Source of the DNA: JAWXVD01 sp044425705 | GTDB taxonomy: Bacteria; Bacillota; Clostridia; Lachnospirales; Lachnospiraceae | Length of the DNA: 16,623 nucleotides | Direction of reading: 5' to 3' | Assembly: GCA_044425705.1 (NCBI GenBank) | Contig: JAWXVD010000074.1 | Span: 1-16,623 of the forward strand | In this document: in pieces, positions 7,732-15,490 of the stretch | Numbering within the stretch: the stretch's first letter is position 1 | Layout: each line of letters opens with the position of its first letter | The notes under the pieces: generated by a model | Database searches by the model: none | What the model was told of the DNA's origin: nothing | Seen by the model: the letters and a program-made list of their open reading frames with translations, nothing else | Translations under genes and position numbers: made by a program

Positions 7732-8781
7732 TTATTCGTAAATTTTACAAGCTTCATCAAATAATGCTTTAATATTGCATGGTGGCACATCTGGTAAAAT
7801 AGCTTCATGACTAGGTGATACAATTAAACCTGTAGGGAAAATCGTTCTAAGCTCTTTTACTTTTGCCTGTACTTCTTCCACCGTTCCATTTACAAGAAGG
7901 TCTTGTTGATCCACACCACCTGCAAAAGAAACTTTATCGCCAAATTGATCTTTGAGACCTTGTGGTTCCATACCTGCTGCTAAGGCTTGAATAGGATGTA
8001 CAATATCTACCCCTGCTTCAATCAAATCAGGAATTACATCTGAAATAGAACCGCATGAATGATAAATTACTTTTAAATCATAAGCATGTGCTTGTTCTAC
8101 TAAACGTTTACATCCTGGCATAATAAATTCTCTTACCATAGCTGGCGACAACATAAGCCCTCTTTGGCTACCCATATCATTTCCAATTAAAATTGCTTGT
8201 AATCTATGTTTTGTTGCCTCATAAAAGATTTCATTGGCTTTTAAATAAAATTCCATGATTTTTTCATTTACTGCTTCATAAATTTCTGGATTAGCAATCA
8301 TATTCATCAATGCTGTTTCCATACCGAATGCTGCACAAGTATCTTGGAAATGTGATGACCACATAATGCCAAGAACCACCTTATCCTTTGGCGCCGCATC
8401 TACAAGTCGTTTACATTCTTCCACATCGATATATTTAGCTGGATCTGGCCATTGGAAAAATTCTAAATCTTCCAATTCTTCTGCTTCTTCAAAACAACCT
8501 GGTGTTGTTAAGGTTCTTTCTTCCGCATCTACATCACTACCGTCCATATACCAATCAAATGCAGCATGAATTGCTGAAGCTGTTTCTGATTTATAAGGTA
8601 CCTCTACTGCATAAAAATCATCTCCTACTGCTAATTTCAAATCATGAAGATTCGTTACTCCATATTCTTCAAACAAAGCAGGTTGTGCAAAAATATCTGG
8701 CATTCCAAGCCAAGCTGCTGGACGATCCGCTGGTTCACGATTTACTGTTGCATAAAAGCGTTCTATACTGTTCATTATCAT
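7732..8781 (-). CDS. Uroporphyrinogen decarboxylase-family protein (putative corrinoid-linked methyltransferase or demethylase)
   Basis: 349 aa, full-length UroD-like TIM barrel. Visible motifs are SIERFYATVNREPADRPA, ILIGNDMGSQRGLMLSP (197-213), the zinc-type HSCG (H241, C243), VHPIQALAAGM, SFAGGVDQQDLL (285-296) and the C-terminal SPSHEAILPDVPPCNI, with H325 and C335 in the region where MtaA-type enzymes have their third ligand. It shares little detailed sequence with the other UroD protein in the window and lacks the thioredoxin domain. GGAGG is 4 nt before the ATG at 8781 and 10 nt before an ATG at 8775, so either may be used. It has its own promoter, downstream of a sugar importer and upstream of a mutarotase. 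This points to a sugar or sugar-like (perhaps O-methylated) substrate rather than haem synthesis. The exact reaction is unknown. Confidence 0.85.
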   Translation of the reverse strand: MIMNSIERFYATVNREPADRPAAWLGMPDIFAQPALFEEYGVTNLHDLKLAVGDDFYAVEVPYKSETASAIHAAFDWYMDGSDVDAEERTLTTPGCFEEAEELEDLEFFQWPDPAKYIDVEECKRLVDAAPKDKVVLGIMWSSHFQDTCAAFGMETALMNMIANPEIYEAVNEKIMEFYLKANEIFYEATKHRLQAILIGNDMGSQRGLMLSPAMVREFIMPGCKRLVEQAHAYDLKVIYHSCGSISDVIPDLIEAGVDIVHPIQALAAGMEPQGLKDQFGDKVSFAGGVDQQDLLVNGTVEEVQAKVKELRTIFPTGLIVSPSHEAILPDVPPCNIKALFDEACKIYE

Positions 8782-8815
8782 TATTCCTCCACCTTCAAAC
8801 TTTATTTATAGGCAT

Positions 8816-8844
8816 ATCATACATGAGAAAAAAGCAGAAATCAA
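8816..8844 (-). promoter_or_regulatory. Predicted promoter of the UroD-mutarotase unit
   Basis: -10 TATGAT at 8816-8821 and -35 TTGATT at 8839-8844 with a 17-bp spacer, about 35 bp upstream of the UroD-family start codon. It lets this pair be expressed separately from the importer operon. Confidence 0.55.
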
Positions 8845-8858
8845 TGCTATTTCCTTTT

Positions 8859-8924
8859 AAAAAAGGCTATATGAAAAAACTCCAAATTTTGTTATAAAAA
8901 TATATAATTTTTTGTATGATAGCC
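8859..8924 (-). terminator. Possible weak terminator after the permease gene
   Basis: GGCTAT/ATAGCC arms at 8865-8870 and 8919-8924 enclose a long AT-rich loop. The stem is followed on the minus strand by six Ts (8859-8864). The stem is short, so termination may be incomplete and the UroD gene may also receive read-through. Confidence 0.4.
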
Positions 8925-8944
8925 GATAAAAAATACGTTGTTCT

Positions 8945-9943
8945 TTAGTTTGTTTTTCTACGACGGAAACAGTCGATACCTACTGCAAAGATAATAATTA
9001 AACCGATGATAATTTGTTGATAATATGATGAAAGTGCTAACATATTCATACCATTACGGATAACTTGCACCATAATTACTCCGATTAAAGTACCCCAGAT
9101 ACTACCAACACCACCACTCATTGATGCACCACCGATTGCAACACCAGCGATTGCTTCAAGTTCATATCCCGAACCTACTGTTGGAGTAGAACCACTCATA
9201 CGACCTGTAACAACGATAGCAGCAATACCACAACATAAACCACTGATTGTATAAATAATGATTCTTACTTTATCTGCTTTAATACCAGAAAGTTTAGATG
9301 CACTTTCGTTGTCTCCTAATGCATATACATGAAGACCGAAGCTTGTTTTTCTAAGTACAAACCAACCGATTGCATATAATGCAATCATTAGAATTACAGC
9401 ATATGGAATTTTTCCAAAAAGATAATCTTTTCCAAGCCAGCCAATACCATCAGCTACTTTATAAATACCAACACCATCTACCCACTCAAGGGCAACACCA
9501 CTCCAAAGACGCATAGCACCCATAGTTACGATAAAAGCTGGCATTTTAAATTGTGTTATCAATAATCCATTCATAAGTCCTGCAAAAGCACCTAATGCTA
9601 AACAAATTAATGCTCCTGTTAATGCTGACATGCCTTTATTGATTGTAAAATCACCTAAAATTGTACAGCATACTGCAAGTACTGAACCCACCGACAAATC
9701 AATCCCATCAGAAAAGATTACAAAAGACATTCCGATTGCAAGAATTCCGATTACAGATGCTTGTAAAAATACATTGATAATATTTTGTGTTGTTAAAAAG
9801 TTTTCATTTAAAAATGTCATACCAAAAGATAATACTAATAAAACACCAAATGTTACAACCTGTGTCATATTTGTTCTAAGAAATCTTTGAGCTGGGCTAA
9901 TTTGTTCCATAGCACCCACTTTATTTGTTTGCAATTTAGCCAT
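8945..9943 (-). CDS. Sugar ABC transporter permease, RbsC/MglC type
   Basis: 332 aa integral membrane protein of the BPD_transp_2 family, which forms the channel of ribose/galactose/xylose-type importers as a homodimer. Hydrophobic segments span about 28-45, 58-78, 84-100, 106-130, 180-197, 226-250, 262-275, 280-298 and 308-325. Conserved family pieces are GIDLSVGSVLA (80-90), NGLLITQFKMPAFIVTMG (125-142), the ATPase-contact loop ALGDNESASKLSGI (218-231) and AIAGVAIGGASMSGGVGSIWGT (264-285). The ATG overlaps the ATPase stop codon by one base (TAATG), with GGAGGAGAA just upstream inside the ATPase gene, which indicates translational coupling. Length is normal for the family. Confidence 0.93.
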   Translation of the reverse strand: MAKLQTNKVGAMEQISPAQRFLRTNMTQVVTFGVLLVLSFGMTFLNENFLTTQNIINVFLQASVIGILAIGMSFVIFSDGIDLSVGSVLAVCCTILGDFTINKGMSALTGALICLALGAFAGLMNGLLITQFKMPAFIVTMGAMRLWSGVALEWVDGVGIYKVADGIGWLGKDYLFGKIPYAVILMIALYAIGWFVLRKTSFGLHVYALGDNESASKLSGIKADKVRIIIYTISGLCCGIAAIVVTGRMSGSTPTVGSGYELEAIAGVAIGGASMSGGVGSIWGTLIGVIMVQVIRNGMNMLALSSYYQQIIIGLIIIFAVGIDCFRRRKTN

Positions 9944-11463
9944 TATACTTCTCCTCCTGACGCTAATGTTAGAATTTTTTCCTGTGTAGCTTCTGCTTGT
10001 GAAAGTTCACCTTGAATCTTATGTTCATGCATAACTAGAATTCGATTGCTCATAGCAAGCAACTCTGGTAATTCTGATGAAATCATGATAACACAACAAC
10101 CATCTTCAACTAATTTGTTCATAAGTTGATATACTTCTACTTTCGCACCAACATCAATACCTCTTGTAGGTTCATCAAGAATTACGATTCTACTATCAGA
10201 TGCAATCCATTTTGCAAGTACCACTTTTTGTTGGTTACCACCAGATAAGAAACGAACTTTTTGATCAATAGAAGGAGTTCTTACTTTCAACTCAGCACAA
10301 ATATCAGTAACGAATTTTGCACTTTTTTTACCATTTCTAATAGGTCCACCATTAATTTTATTAAAACATGTAGTCATAATATTTTCTTCAATAGTGATTC
10401 CTTGCATCAACCCTTCCACTTTTCTATCTTCTGGAGCCAATGCAACTTGATGTCTAATGGCATCTAGCGGAGATTTTATTTTCACTTCTTGGCCTTCAAT
10501 GAAGATTTTACCTGTGGCATCATTATCGGCACCGAAGATGATTTTCGCGGTTTCTGTACGTCCTGCACCAACAAGTCCTGCAAGACCTAAAATTTCACCT
10601 TTTCTAACTGTAAATGAAACATCTTCAACTTTATTTGGACTTGAAAGATGTTCTACTCTAAGCATTTCTTCACCGATTACTGCTTTAGATTTAGGGAATT
10701 GCTCTTTAATATCACGACCAACCATCAACTTAATTAAATAATCTTTATCAAACTGTTCTCTATCAACGGGCACTGTCTCTACATAAGTACCATCACGCAA
10801 GACAGTAATCATATCACCAATTTGTCTGATTTCTTCTAGTCTATGAGAAATATATACAATAGCAACATTATGTTTTTTCAAGTTTTCAATCACTTCGAAT
10901 AATTTTTCAATTTCTTTATTAGTTAAAACAGCACTTGGTTCATCAAGTATTAAAATTCTCGCATCAGAGGCAAGGGCTTTTGCAATTTCAATCATTTGTT
11001 GCATAGCAACACCACAAGTGGATAGCTTTGCTTCTGGATCAAGATTTGCTCCTACCATTGCAAGATATTTGCGACTGTCTGTATTCATCTTTTTATAATC
11101 TAAAATACCTAATGCTTTATTGCGCATTGGTTCTTTTCCCATAAAAATATTCTCAGCAATCGTTCTATTTGGCATCAAGTTGAATTCTTGATAAACAGCT
11201 CCGATACCACGTGCTTGAGAATCTAATGGACCTTTGATTTCTACCTTTTCACCATCGATAAATATTTCACCACTAGTTGGTATGTAGGCACCAGTCATTA
11301 CTTTAATTAAAGTAGATTTACCCGCCCCATTTTCACCTAGAAGCACATGAACTTCACCTGCTTTTAGCTGTAAATGTACATTATCAAGTGCTAGTACACC
11401 TGGAAAACTTTTTGTAATGCTTTTTAGTTCAAGTACACAATCATTTTGTTTTTGATTTGGCAT
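9943..11463 (-). CDS. Sugar ABC transporter ATP-binding protein, double-domain RbsA/MglA type
   Basis: 506 aa, two fused ABC domains as usual for this family. Domain 1 has Walker A GENGAGKST (43-51), a non-canonical signature region CGVAMQQMIEIAKAL and Walker B ILILDEPSAVLT. Domain 2 has the typical degenerate Walker A GLVGAGRTE, a canonical LSGGNQQKVVLAKW signature and VILDEPTRGIDVG. It energises sugar uptake on the cytoplasmic face together with the permease it overlaps. AGGAGG lies 5 nt before the ATG. The solute-binding-protein gene lies 60 bp upstream, separated by a strong hairpin. Confidence 0.94.
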   Translation of the reverse strand: MPNQKQNDCVLELKSITKSFPGVLALDNVHLQLKAGEVHVLLGENGAGKSTLIKVMTGAYIPTSGEIFIDGEKVEIKGPLDSQARGIGAVYQEFNLMPNRTIAENIFMGKEPMRNKALGILDYKKMNTDSRKYLAMVGANLDPEAKLSTCGVAMQQMIEIAKALASDARILILDEPSAVLTNKEIEKLFEVIENLKKHNVAIVYISHRLEEIRQIGDMITVLRDGTYVETVPVDREQFDKDYLIKLMVGRDIKEQFPKSKAVIGEEMLRVEHLSSPNKVEDVSFTVRKGEILGLAGLVGAGRTETAKIIFGADNDATGKIFIEGQEVKIKSPLDAIRHQVALAPEDRKVEGLMQGITIEENIMTTCFNKINGGPIRNGKKSAKFVTDICAELKVRTPSIDQKVRFLSGGNQQKVVLAKWIASDSRIVILDEPTRGIDVGAKVEVYQLMNKLVEDGCCVIMISSELPELLAMSNRILVMHEHKIQGELSQAEATQEKILTLASGGEV

Positions 11464-11482
11464 TATGTCCTCCTCTTTCTAA

Positions 11483-11510
11483 ATTTAGGCTAGGATAACC
11501 TAGCCTAAAT
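11483..11510 (-). promoter_or_regulatory. Intra-operon hairpin between binding protein and ATPase genes
   Basis: Perfect 12-bp stem (ATTTAGGCTAGG) with a 4-nt ATAA loop, 13 nt downstream of the binding-protein stop codon. Only a short T stretch follows, so it is more likely a stabilising or partial-termination hairpin. Such hairpins keep the binding protein more abundant than the membrane components. Confidence 0.65.
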
Positions 11511-11523
11511 CATATTTTTATTA

Positions 11524-12567
11524 TTAATCTAAAGTATAACCCATTGATGCACAGTAATCATCTAAGTTGTCAAGTGTTACAAGTGTAGCTCCTGTATCAA
11601 CATATGATTCATATTCTTCACCCATCAATGCAGCATAAGCTGTCATAACTGATAAGTAACCCATGTTTGCTGGATTTTGTGCAATATCACCAGATACAAG
11701 TGGATCTCCATCTTTCATGTCTTGAAGAACTTCTTCATAGCAGTCAAATCCTACTAATAATACATCATCTCTTCCTTCACGATCTAAAACTGCTTGCATT
11801 TGAATTAAAGCACCATCCCATGCAACATATCCACCAACCATATCAGTGTTTGCAGCGTAAGCAGATTCAAAACCTGAAAGTGCTTTACTATCATCCCAGT
11901 CAGCTGCTACTTCAACGATTGTTACAGCATCGCCAAATGTTTCTGTCATATAATCAACAAATCCATCACGACGTCCTGCACCACCTGCTTGTGATAACAT
12001 ACCATTGATAATGATAACTTTACCTTCTCCGCCGATTTTTTCGCCTAAGTATTCAGCAGCAACCCAACCTGCATTGTAGTTATCTGTTGTAACTGTAGAA
12101 GAAACGTCTGTTCCCATTGTATCACCAACAGATACTACTGGAATACCAGCTGCCATTGCTCTATCTACAACATCACTAACTCCCGCTGAATCACATGGAG
12201 CGATACAAAGTGCATCAGCACCAGCTGTGATCATATCTTCGATAACGCTAATTTGACCAACTACATCATTTTCTTGTGGAGGTCCTTGGATTGTTACTGT
12301 GATTCCTAATTCTTCACCAGCTTGTTCAGCACCTTTAATATTTTCTACCCAGAATGGTGATGAAGATGATTTTGTTGCATATCCGATTGTGATATCAGAT
12401 GCATCAACTACTGCTGCTTCTTCTGCTACTTCTTCTACTACAGCTTCTTCTGTTGTAGCTTCTTCTACTACTGCTGTTTCTTCTGTTGCTACTTCTGTTG
12501 AAGAGCATCCAGCTAGCATAGACAATGTCATTGCTACTGTTAAAATAGATACGAGTACTTTTTTCAT
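11524..12567 (-). CDS. Sugar-binding lipoprotein of ABC importer, RbsB-like (Peripla_BP_4)
   Basis: 347 aa from the chosen start. The signal peptide ends in the lipobox LAGC (Cys21), so it is a membrane-anchored extracellular lipoprotein. Residues about 22-57 are a low-complexity Ala/Val/Thr/Glu tether. The type I periplasmic-binding fold follows, with ITIGYATKSSSSPFWVENIKGAEQAGEELG, ADALCIAPCDSAGVSDVVDRAMAAGIPVVSVGD, TTDNYNAGWVAAEYLGEKIGG and ADWDDSKALSGFESAYAANTDM. The ATG at 12567 is used because it places a proper signal peptide at the N-terminus; an in-frame ATG at 12681 would bury it. The ribosome binding site is only moderate (AAGGGAA). First gene of the importer operon. The ligand cannot be read from sequence, but ribose/xylose/rhamnose-type sugars are typical for the family. 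Confidence 0.92.
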   Translation of the reverse strand: MKKVLVSILTVAMTLSMLAGCSSTEVATEETAVVEEATTEEAVVEEVAEEAAVVDASDITIGYATKSSSSPFWVENIKGAEQAGEELGITVTIQGPPQENDVVGQISVIEDMITAGADALCIAPCDSAGVSDVVDRAMAAGIPVVSVGDTMGTDVSSTVTTDNYNAGWVAAEYLGEKIGGEGKVIIINGMLSQAGGAGRRDGFVDYMTETFGDAVTIVEVAADWDDSKALSGFESAYAANTDMVGGYVAWDGALIQMQAVLDREGRDDVLLVGFDCYEEVLQDMKDGDPLVSGDIAQNPANMGYLSVMTAYAALMGEEYESYVDTGATLVTLDNLDDYCASMGYTLD

Positions 12568-12774
12568 AATCGTTCCCTTTCCCTTCGAGATATCATTTTT
12601 ATCTCTTTTTCTTGGTTTGTGGTATAGCAAACTGTGAACTTGTCTCCACCTTCGCCATACAGTTAATAAGTTACTTTTCATAAAACAATCTCAATTCCAC
12701 TTTGCTCTCTGCCGTTTTTCAAGTCACAAAGTATATATGTAAAAATAAATTTTATGACACCACCACTACAAAAA

Positions 12775-12786
12775 CGATACGTTTCG
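12775..12786. promoter_or_regulatory. Imperfect second LacI-type operator candidate
   Basis: CGATACGTTTCG matches its own reverse complement at 10 of 12 positions and has the central CG typical of LacI-family operators. It lies 197 bp from the perfect palindrome, so DNA looping is possible. Confidence 0.3.
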
Positions 12787-12922
12787 CTTTTGTATCAAAA
12801 AAAATTTTTCCGCTTTTATTTAATTAAATTCAAGACACCTCACTAAAAAATATGATTCCTCTAAAATTCATTAAGGCTAGTATGTCGTTCTAATCAAGCA
12901 AGTGATATATTTGTATAAAGTC

Positions 12923-12950
12923 ATTATACGAAATTCAATAAAGAATACAA
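12923..12950 (-). promoter_or_regulatory. Predicted promoter of the sugar importer operon
   Basis: -10 TATAAT at 12923-12928 and -35 TTGTAT at 12945-12950 with a 16-bp spacer on the minus strand. The LacI-type operator lies about 20 bp upstream of the -35. Confidence 0.6.
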
Positions 12951-12970
12951 TGGCAGTTTTTTGATTTTTT

Positions 12971-12984
12971 TCTAAACGTTTAGA
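12971..12984. promoter_or_regulatory. LacI-family operator (perfect palindrome)
   Basis: TCTAAACGTTTAGA is a perfect 14-bp palindrome with a central CG, the form bound by LacI/GalR regulators. It sits between the divergent importer and LacI-hybrid promoters and covers the proposed -35 (TTTAGA, 12979-12984) of the regulator gene, suggesting autorepression. Confidence 0.65.
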
Positions 12985-13006
12985 TTCTCTTAAAATGTAA
13001 TATTAT
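12979..13006 (+). promoter_or_regulatory. Predicted promoter of the LacI-hybrid gene
   Basis: -35 TTTAGA at 12979-12984 and -10 TATTAT at 13001-13006, spacer 16 bp. The -35 lies inside the operator palindrome. An alternative -10 lies near 13029-13034. Confidence 0.4.
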
Positions 13007-13068
13007 ATCAATTTTCTAAGAATATGATATTATTATACGAAAAGACTGAATAAAGAGAGGTGGATTAT

Positions 13069-15360
13069 ATGGTAACGATTAAAGATGTAGCGAAAAAAGC
13101 CGGTGTATCTACTGCAACTGTTTCCTGTTGCTTGAGTAATGCAAAAAATGTTCGCCCTTCTACCAAAGAAAAAGTGATGACTGCCATTGCTGAACTGAAG
13201 TATATTCCCAATACATCCGCAAGAAACTTAAAATCATCTACAGGTAATGTGATTGGAATGATATTTCCTCATCTTGATTATGCTTATTACACAGAACTCT
13301 TAAAAGGACTATCTGATTCTTTACAGCAAAAGGGCTATATCATCCATGTAGCATTTTCAAATAATCAACCTGAGCTTGAATGCAAAAAAATCGAAGAATT
13401 TACTAGTAGCAATGTAAGCGGATTAATTATCATTACATGTCAACCTGAAAATACTGATTTTTTTCAAACTAGAATCCTAGACTTTGCTATTCCTGTTGTC
13501 TTTATGGAGCATCGTCCAGTGGGGCTAAATAGCAATTTTATAGGATACAACAATGATAAAACCATCCAATATATGACTGAGAAATTATTAGAAAAGAATT
13601 ACCATAAAATAGCATTAGTGTCTGGAAACACTAGATTCTCTTGCGAGAAAGATTGTCAAAACGGTTATCGCCGTGCTTTTTTTGAGCGCGGAATCAAAAT
13701 TGATGAAAACCTGCTTATTCAAACCAACATGACAAAAGAAGATACTTTTCGTTCCATTCTTCAAAATCCTAGTTTGTCAACTATTGAAGCCGTGATTACC
13801 ACCTCAGAAAATATAAGATTGGGCGTATTAGAAGCAATGCACTTACACGGAAAATCATTGATCAAAGATGTTCTTCTACTGTCTTTAGGAGAAGAACATT
13901 GGAATTTATCTTGTTATCCAAAAGATATCATCTTTTCTTGCCGTACCCCCTATTCACTAGGTATCACCACTACAGAATTATTGTTAGATAATATCACGAA
14001 CCACAATAAATCAAAACAGCAAAATTTACTTTTCACCGATGAAATCGTTCATAAAAAGATAAGCATACCGAAAAAAACTAACACATCCACTCCAAAAATA
14101 AATACACTAGAATCTCCTCTTCGGATTCTAATGCCTGATATTGCAACCTCCCATGCAATCAAAATTTTATCTCCTTATTTTACTAAGGATACAGGGATTC
14201 CTGTTACCGTTGAAATATTACCTCAAGATTTATTACTAACAGAAATCCGTACAGATTCTAATCGACACACAAACAAATACGATATTTATGCTTTCGATTC
14301 TCCTCAATTAGAATATATGGTACAGCATACATTCATTGCTAATATCCATTCTTTTATCAAAGAAAATTCATTTATAAACGAAGCTTTTTTTGACCAAAAC
14401 ATGGAATCCTGCTGTTATAAAAATGAATATTATGGAATACCTATCATTGGTGGTGCACAATTACTATTTTACAGAAAAGACTATTTTGAAGATGTTTCCA
14501 TTCAAAGTGCCTACTATGAGCAATTTCACAAAGAACTACAACCACCTAAGGATTGGGCTGAATTCAATCAGATTGCTAGATTTTTCACAAAAAAATACAA
14601 TTCTCTTTCCCCTACAGAATATGGCACTTCATTAGCAGGAAATATTGATGAAGCATTAGCGCCCGAATTACTTCTACGAATATGGAATCATGGGGGACAA
14701 CTTTGGGATGTGTATACACGTGCTAGTTTAAATACACCAAACAATATCACCGCTTTTAAAAATATCTGTGATACTTTTAAATATACCGAACAATTACCTT
14801 TTTTTACCTCCATCAATCGAACTGTTTCTGATTTTGCAACAGGTCAAACTGCTATGTTGATTACTTATACAGAATATGCTAATGAAATCAGTAAACATAT
14901 GCCCGGTAATCATATGCATCAGGTAGGATACCAATTGATTCCTGGACAAATTTCATGTAATGTAGGTTGGAATCTGGGAGTTCATCCAGACTCTCTGCAT
15001 ACTGAATCTGCATTAGCTTATTTCAAGTGGATTAGCAAAAAAGAAACTAGTTTTTATATGACATTATTAGATGGGCAGAGTCCAGTCATCGATCCTTACC
15101 ACAGCTATGAATTGCTAAAACTTTATCCATGGCTAGAACTTACCGAAAAAAGCTTTCAATTTACGAGAAAAAGAAATGGTCCTTGTCGTCCCAACGCCTT
15201 AGTGGTACCACAAAATGAGATTGAACATATCCTATGCCAAGTTTTAAAAGATATTTTAATTCAAAAGATGCCTATCGAACTAGCACTACAAGCAAGGCAA
15301 AAGGATATGGAACTGTTGTTTCAATCTTATGGGTATCCAAAACCCTTGCATTTTTTATAA
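13069..15360 (+). CDS. LacI-family regulator fused to a family 1 solute-binding-protein domain
   Basis: 763 aa, about twice the usual LacI length (330-350). Residues 1-26 are the LacI helix-turn-helix (VTIKDVAKKAGVSTATVSCCLS). The hinge YIPNTSARNLKSS (45-57) carries the leucine used to open the operator centre. Residues about 60-330 form the type I periplasmic-binding-like effector domain. A linker rich in K/T/S/P (about 331-348) leads into a second sensor (about 349-755) resembling ABC extracellular solute-binding protein family 1: LRILMPDIATSHAIKILSPYFTKDTGIPVTVEILP, KYDIYAFDSPQLEYM, YYGIPIIGGAQLLFYRKDYFED and GQTAMLITYTEYANEI. There is no signal peptide, so the whole protein is cytoplasmic. 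The ATG at 13069 has an AGAGAGGTGG site; a GTG at 13060 lies inside that site. It is divergent from the sugar importer, which it probably controls. Confidence 0.88.
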   Translation: MVTIKDVAKKAGVSTATVSCCLSNAKNVRPSTKEKVMTAIAELKYIPNTSARNLKSSTGNVIGMIFPHLDYAYYTELLKGLSDSLQQKGYIIHVAFSNNQPELECKKIEEFTSSNVSGLIIITCQPENTDFFQTRILDFAIPVVFMEHRPVGLNSNFIGYNNDKTIQYMTEKLLEKNYHKIALVSGNTRFSCEKDCQNGYRRAFFERGIKIDENLLIQTNMTKEDTFRSILQNPSLSTIEAVITTSENIRLGVLEAMHLHGKSLIKDVLLLSLGEEHWNLSCYPKDIIFSCRTPYSLGITTTELLLDNITNHNKSKQQNLLFTDEIVHKKISIPKKTNTSTPKINTLESPLRILMPDIATSHAIKILSPYFTKDTGIPVTVEILPQDLLLTEIRTDSNRHTNKYDIYAFDSPQLEYMVQHTFIANIHSFIKENSFINEAFFDQNMESCCYKNEYYGIPIIGGAQLLFYRKDYFEDVSIQSAYYEQFHKELQPPKDWAEFNQIARFFTKKYNSLSPTEYGTSLAGNIDEALAPELLLRIWNHGGQLWDVYTRASLNTPNNITAFKNICDTFKYTEQLPFFTSINRTVSDFATGQTAMLITYTEYANEISKHMPGNHMHQVGYQLIPGQISCNVGWNLGVHPDSLHTESALAYFKWISKKETSFYMTLLDGQSPVIDPYHSYELLKLYPWLELTEKSFQFTRKRNGPCRPNALVVPQNEIEHILCQVLKDILIQKMPIELALQARQKDMELLFQSYGYPKPLHFL

Positions 15361-15439
15361 TAAAATCATCTATCGTAGATTAGGATATTTTCACTTTTTT
15401 ATAATGATTACGTATCATTTCTCTAACACTTTCAAATAC

Positions 15440-15490
15440 AAAAATAAAGTACAGTATGAAATTTTTATTTTTCCACTGTACTTTATTTTT
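15440..15490. terminator. Bidirectional terminator between LacI-hybrid and AraC genes
   Basis: Perfect 16-bp arms at 15440-15455 (AAAAATAAAGTACAGT) and 15475-15490 with a 19-nt loop. A/T tracts at the stem base serve both strands. The right arm overlaps the last bases of the AraC gene's stop codon. Confidence 0.88.

Larger units (their letters stand above)
12568..13068. promoter_or_regulatory. Divergent regulatory region between importer operon and LacI hybrid gene
   Basis: This 501-bp stretch without genes holds the importer promoter, the probable LacI-hybrid promoter, a perfect LacI-type operator and a second, imperfect operator-like site, each listed separately. The importer leader would be about 350 nt from the main promoter. 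A nearer, poorer candidate -10 (TATACT, 12730-12735) lies just downstream of the second operator-like site. I see no tRNA, riboswitch core or protein-coding gene here. Confidence 0.6.

Noticed and set aside
4695..8781. UroD-family genes as haem-biosynthesis hemE
   Set aside because: Both carry zinc-type Cys motifs of methyltransferase relatives, one has a thioredoxin fusion, and no other haem or corrin biosynthesis genes are near.
12568..12681. N-terminal extension of the sugar-binding lipoprotein to an ATG at 12681
   Set aside because: It would put 38 basic/polar residues before the signal peptide and lacks a good ribosome binding site.
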